Shown: positions 59,322 to 64,000 of the stretch, in pieces
How the letters are laid out: each line of letters starts with the position of its first letter
Position numbering within the stretch: the stretch's first letter is position 1
Assembly (NCBI RefSeq): GCF_036588685.1
Contig: NW_026963296.1
Location: forward strand, 868,001-932,000
Length of the DNA: 64,000 nucleotides
Source: Mytilus trossulus
Lineage: Eukaryota > Mollusca > Bivalvia > Mytilida > Mytilidae
Direction of reading: 5' to 3'
Notes under the pieces: generated by a model
Databases searched by the model: none
Seen by the model: the letters and a program-made list of their open reading frames with translations, nothing else
Told to the model about the DNA's origin: nothing
Position numbers and translations under genes: made by a program

Positions 59322-60385
59322 GAAGCCCAGGTGGTCGTGTGGTCTAGCGCGCCGGTTACAGCGCAGGCAATTTGGTGTCACGATATCTCAGTAGCATGGG
59401 TTCGAATCACTGCGAGAGAAGAACAAAAAATTTGCGAAAGCAAATTTACAGATCTAACATTGTTGGGTTGATGTTTAGACGAGTTGTTTATACAGAATGT
59501 ACACAGCCATGTATCACCATCACTGCTGGTGATCCGATGGATTAATCTGTTGTAGACTTGTCACTGGTTCAGACGTACTTATGAATATAATTATTTCTGT
59601 GACTGTATTTTACATTAATTTGTAGGATCCTTTACTATAGATAATTTAGATGATCTGTAAAAATAACATTTTCATGCCTTATATATCATGTACTGTAGTA
59701 CGACGCTAGATTAAAACTGACGTGGAAAGTTAACACCCGGCCACTAAAAGCTTCATTTTTAAGAAGCCAAAGTGGTCGTGTGGTCTAGCGCGCCGGTTAC
59801 AGTGCAGGCGATTTGGTGTCACGATATCTCAGCAGCATGGGTTCGAATCCCGGCGAGGGAAGAACAAAAATTTGCGAAAGCAAATTCACAGATCAAACAA
59901 TGTTTGGTTGATGTTTAGACGAGTTGTATATACAGAATGTACACAGCCATGTATCACCATCACTGCTGGTGATCCGATGGATAAATCTGTTGAAGAGTTG
60001 TCACTGGTTAAGACGTACTTACACATATTATTATTTCTGTGACTGTATCTTACATTAATTTGTAGGATCCTTTACTGTAGATAATTTATCTGATCTGTAA
60101 AAATAACATCTTCATGCCTTGTATATCATGTGCTGTAGTACGACGCTAGATTAAAACTGACGTGGAAAGGTAACACCCGGCCACCGAAAGCTTCATTTTT
60201 ATGAAGCCCAGGTGGTCGTGTGGTCTAGCGCGCCGGTTACAGTGCAGGCGATTTGGTGTCACGATATCTCAGTAGCATGGGTTCGAATCCCAGCGAGGGA
60301 AGAAAAAAAAATTTGCAAAAGCAAATTTACAGATCTAACATAGTTTGGTTGATGTTTAGACGATTTGTATATATAGATATATACA
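59322..60385 (+). mobile_element. Tandem array of three tRNA-derived SINE units, 440-bp period
   Basis: GTGGTCGTGTGGTCTAGCG occurs at 59331, 59772 and 60212, steps of 441 and 440. Each unit has a B box GGTTCGAATC(C/A) and the tail AAATTTGC(G/A)AAAGCAAATT. Between SINEs is a shared linker (ACACAGCCATGTATCACCAT, GGATCCTTTACT) and then ACGCTAGATTAAAACTGACG. The first unit lacks the 5' part. The same SINE occurs at 16973-17222 without this linker. The B boxes are nearly canonical but these are not tRNA genes. Confidence 0.8.
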
Positions 60386-61308
60386 TACAAATTATATTAT
60401 ATGGGTCAAGATCCCTAATAGACCTTGAGATGAGGAACTCAGATGACGTAATCAAAAAAAAATATTAGTCCGCCATACAATTGTGGATGCTGTGATTTTA
60501 AAAATGGACATAAATGAACAATAAGAACTGTTTTAGAGAGCTGATGAAAGGGGAAAAAAATAAGTAGATTTGACCTTCAATAAATTATTAGAAAGGACAA
60601 ATGTTTTATTGAATTTTACGATCAGAATTTTGGATTGTTTCATGAGGAGAGTGACATTTTTCACCATCTTCCGGGGTTCAGCAATTTGCGAAAAAAGTTA
60701 TCTCACTTGCCACCCCGAAAATTTAACCAGACATGTATAAATGTATCAGCTTCCATATGAGCCACCATACATATTCAAGTAAACGATATGGACTGCGCAA
60801 TTGAGGAAAACGTTACCATTACCGCCTAGGTAGAATTAATTGCAGATGTTGACCCATATGTCTAAGATATTATGTTTCGTAATAAAAAGTTGATGATGAA
60901 TTTGACAAAAGATGTTTAACTTTAATCAATGAATTAAAATATGATTACGTGACTAAAAATTGAGTTTTTATAATCTCGTAAATTTTGACATGTTAAATGG
61001 TCGTATCTATGCAATTAACAGTAAAAGTAACTTTCAACATTTGTCCTATTATTTATGGTCAGACCATATGTGTATATACGCATAAAATTTGTCAAATATT
61101 AGTTATAAGATGTTTTGGCTTTTTTTTTATGATGGTATGTCTTCGAAATTTAATTCTTAGCGTTCATAGACTCGATCAAGACTTTGACATATTTTTAAGA
61201 CAACAGTATATTGTTGAAGACTTATCTTTCCCCTAGACGTCTTTTGGTTATTTTCATCGTTAGTTACCGACTCATTGTTATTTACCCAAAACATTTTTAT
61301 TCATACAT
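60386..61308. other. Non-coding, nothing recognised
   Basis: Chance frames only (60997-61236). Confidence 0.3.
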
Positions 61309-61640
61309 AAAATTGAGAATGGAAATGGGGAATGTGTCAAAGAGACAACAACCCGACCAAAATAAAAAAACACAACAGCAGAAGGTCACCAACAGGTCTT
61401 CAATGTAGCGAGAAATTCCCGCACCTGGAGGCGTCCTTCAGCTGGCCCCTAAACAAATATATACTAGTTCAGTGATAATGAACGCCATACTAATTTCCAA
61501 ATTGTACACAAGAAACTAAAATTTAAATAATACAAGACTAACAAAGGCCAGAGGCTCCTGACTTGGGACAGGCGCAAAAATGCGGCGGGGTTAAACATGT
61601 TTGTGAGATCTCAACCCTCCCCCTATACCTCTAACCATGT
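61309..61640 (-). repeat. PLE 3' tail fragment, type C
   Basis: Nearly identical to the inverse of 1785-2105 of the PLE copy at the left edge, including CTCCCCCTATACC-type sequence at the inner end; longer than the copy at 22646-22957. Confidence 0.8.
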
Positions 61641-61796
61641 ATGTTTCATGGTCATGAACTGTAGTATCTGTATATAATATTTTTAAGGAAGTGACCAATT
61701 TACTTAAACATGAACGAATTCAAAACGGATTTACAAGTTGTGAGCATTTATAAACTATCGTCGTTTCTTATTTGGCTAAATCACCAGTAAAGCTAT

Positions 61797-62910
61797 TCCT
61801 AGCTATCTCAACCGAACAAAATGTTCCTTATAGTTTTTCTGTTGCACATATATAATGTGGATATTCAATCAATTGTCGTCCTCCTGCACTGTTCATGACG
61901 TTGGTGTGTAAAATCAGATCTGAAGTTTAACCGCCCAAATCAGAGAATGGAATGACAATAGTTAACTTATACGAACTCTATGGAGTTAGTTGTTACTTTA
62001 TTTTTCTTATTCTTTTCTAACACTCGAAGAGCAAATCACCTAAAGAAATTTCCTGTAAATAAATATTTAAACAAGACCTCAATGCACATGCAATATTTTA
62101 ATTAAATGCATATATAAAAGGGGATAATATTATCAGAAAGTATTATAAGTCCATAAATATTGAACATATTTATACACAATATTTAGGCTATAATTGTAGG
62201 ATTATAACCCTATTGTGTATCTCTGTCATGGTATCTGTCAAATCAAAAACAAAATCTTGTGTTTCTATGAAGTTAAGATGTTGCACCAAAAAATTGCAAA
62301 GTAAGAATTTAGGATGGGGTGTAAGTTATGCAAGAATTAAATACGTGAATAATTGGCCGTTTCAGAATCTAATGAATTCTAGGTTATATTTAAAAAGTGT
62401 ACACCAAAACGTCATGATTGGTTGAAAACGTTCTAAACAATGGAAAATCAACCAATAACATGACGTTATTTTCATTTTAGGGTACGAACAATAAAATTAC
62501 CCACAGTCATTTAGATTTTGAAACAGCCAAGTGTTCAAGCATGAATCTAAATATGTGTATAATTGGCCATGTCATAAAAGTATAAACGTATAGCTGCTGT
62601 CGGGAAATTTTTCCTAGTATCCTCATCCGAATAAAATGGATTTTTGTGTTGCAGAAATTTAATGTGGAGATTGAATCAAATATCACCCTCCTGCACTGTT
62701 CATGACGTCGGTGTTTTAAATCATCTATGGTAGTTAAGCCACCGATGTTAGAGATTTGCAAAAGTATAGCATTAAATTATGATTCCATTTCCAATATGTG
62801 ATGGTATTTTTCAGAACATATAAAACATCTATGAATATTTCAGATATTTCCTACGTACAATAATAATACTATCGTGTATCTTTGTTATGGTATTGATTTG
62901 TCTAATTATA
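61797..62910 (+). repeat. Diverged direct duplication
   Basis: 61797-61945 and 62610-62756 share CCTCCTGCACTGTTCATGACG. 62128-62235 and 62815-62910 share ATTGTGTATCT/ATCGTGTATCT with GTTATGGTAT-type sequence. Non-coding; purpose unknown. Confidence 0.5.
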
Positions 62911-63477
62911 CAAATTATATTTTATAGTAAAAATGTTCTAACTAATAGTTACGAATTGGATATTGCGTACATGGTTAAATATACGCAATAATTCAAATTA
63001 GTTTTAATAATTGATCAAATACGTTTACAATTTGTTTTGCATATAAATGAAGGCTAATTTAGTTTATCAATGTTTAAATCTCGTTTATTGATCAAGAAGA
63101 GAAAACTCAAAATAACAAACAAACACTGAGGAAATCGTATTCACCCAAAAAGAAGCCATACCTAGGGGGTCGACAGGGTGAGCGTCTTCTCATGTGTATT
63201 ATCACCCGCTATTCATACTCAGTCAAAATTTCACAATCGGTCAAAAATACAGATCACATTACTAAACTGATTTCTAAATATCTTAGACAAGCATGTCCTT
63301 CTAAGTTGAGACAGCGACATGTCATCTTGGTCAACCAAATATAAACAGTGACAGTTATGATTATGGATTGTCAATTGCAGTCGTTCTTCCTCATAACTAT
63401 GTTGGAGCAGTTTTCGTATAAGGATGTTACCATTGGTAACAAAGTCCATATAGTCTGAGCATACAAGCTAAGCATAC

Positions 63478-63600
63478 GCCTCCGGGTGCGGGACTTTCTC
63501 GCTACATTGAAGACCTGTTGGTGACCCTCTGCTGTTGTTTTTTTTATTTGGTCGGGTTGTTGTCTCTTTGACACATTCCCCATTTCCATACTCAATTTTA
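63478..63600 (+). repeat. PLE 3' tail fragment, type C, inserted in a PLE relic
   Basis: CTCGCTACATTGAAGACCTG to CCCCATTTCCATACTCAATT, in the same orientation as the tail of 437-2105. It abuts the antisense RT relic that starts at 63601. Confidence 0.7.
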
Positions 63601-63839
63601 TTGTAACGTATTAACTGATATATGCAAACTACATACGATGAATTTTTGCTTATGTTACTGCTGAGAAATGGGAATTTGACAGTTGGAAATATGAAATCAT
63701 CACGTTTGTGATAGATTCTAGTTTGAAGTCGTCCATATGTGTCTTTATCGGGGTAATGGTCAAGATATGAAGCATACATTCTACTTTCGGTATTTTCATT
63801 AATATGAAGTTCATGAGATGTATGAATGTGCTTGTCCAT
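63601..63839 (-). mobile_element. PLE reverse-transcriptase relic
   Basis: On the minus strand: YLDHYPDKDTYGRLQTRIYH, KRDDFIFPTVKFPFLSSNIS, and IYQLIRY; same segment as the PLE at 19690-20064 but more decayed. Truncated by the type C tail insertion on its downstream side. Confidence 0.7.
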
Positions 63840-63876
63840 TATGTATCTCTGTTGTGGTATTGAATTGTATTACCGA

Positions 63877-64000
63877 TATCAAATCTCACTAATGCGTGGT
63901 TGAACTAACCTATAAAATGTCAAATTCACACTAATTCGTGGTTGACCTAACCTATACAAAGTCAAATTCTCACTAATACGTGGTTGACATAACATATACA
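63877..64000. repeat. Minisatellite, 42-bp unit, runs off the window
   Basis: Three units (63877-63919, 63920-63961, 63962-64000) share TCACTAAT-CGTGGTTGA-CTAACCTATA-type sequence; the array continues past the edge. Confidence 0.75.

Noticed and set aside
59331..60300. tRNA genes (good B boxes)
   Set aside because: Acceptor stems do not close, copies share SINE bodies and tails, and the same unit is dispersed at 17 kb.

Overview
The window is eukaryotic, AT-rich and dominated by transposable elements. It is most likely a bivalve mollusc, probably a mussel-like (mytilid) species. This is an inference from the intron-containing genes, several Penelope-like retroelement (PLE) families, hammerhead-ribozyme repeats of the kind reported in metazoan retroelements, and secreted PAN/EGF proteins. 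No database was searched.

Host genes. (1) A seven-exon gene at 11180-20784 (+) encodes a predicted secreted protein of 392 aa: signal peptide, PAN/apple-like domain, short Cys-rich module, three EGF domains from triplicated exons, a six-cysteine clip-like module, and a C-terminal beta-rich domain I cannot name. All intron phases agree. (2) Two paralogous single-coding-exon genes, 27346-27825 and 39967-40422 (+), encode 159- and 151-aa proteins. They resemble the ADP-ribosyltransferase fold (tentative) and share a non-coding first exon; they lie in a segmental duplication (about 24.7-27.9 kb and 33.5-40.5 kb). (3) A signal peptide plus PAN-domain first exon at 58025-58355 (+) starts another gene whose later exons I cannot find. 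Weaker exon-like signals lie at 48.8-50.5 kb.

DNA transposons with target-site duplications (TSDs): a TTAA-flanked miniature element (5998-6767); a Merlin element (8283-9866, 8-bp TSD) whose transposase is open except for one TAG; an apparently intact BED-finger hAT element (36332-39546, perfect 8-bp TSD) in the 5'UTR intron of the second ART-like gene; and a 4.38-kb element (40805-45187) with about 490-bp near-identical terminal inverted repeats, a 5-bp TSD and termini CACTGTG, which recall Transib/RAG ends. A degraded hAT-type miniature element lies in intron 1 of the PAN-EGF gene.

Retroelements: at least four PLE reverse-transcriptase remnants, a LINE 3' fragment (4849-5450), tRNA-derived SINEs (one in the PAN-EGF gene, three in a 440-bp tandem array at 59.3-60.4 kb), and eight copies of a repeat carrying a type I hammerhead ribozyme motif. 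Three abundant dispersed repeats (called B, C and D here) are the 3' tails of the PLE families, because each is joined to a reverse-transcriptase remnant somewhere in the window.

Other structure: a 62-63-bp minisatellite (32.76-33.5 kb), a roughly 790-bp tandem duplication (21.7-23.65 kb), long hairpins at 28.2 kb and 59.1 kb, and a 42-bp minisatellite at the right edge. Insertions present in one duplicate and absent from its partner give a relative order of events.
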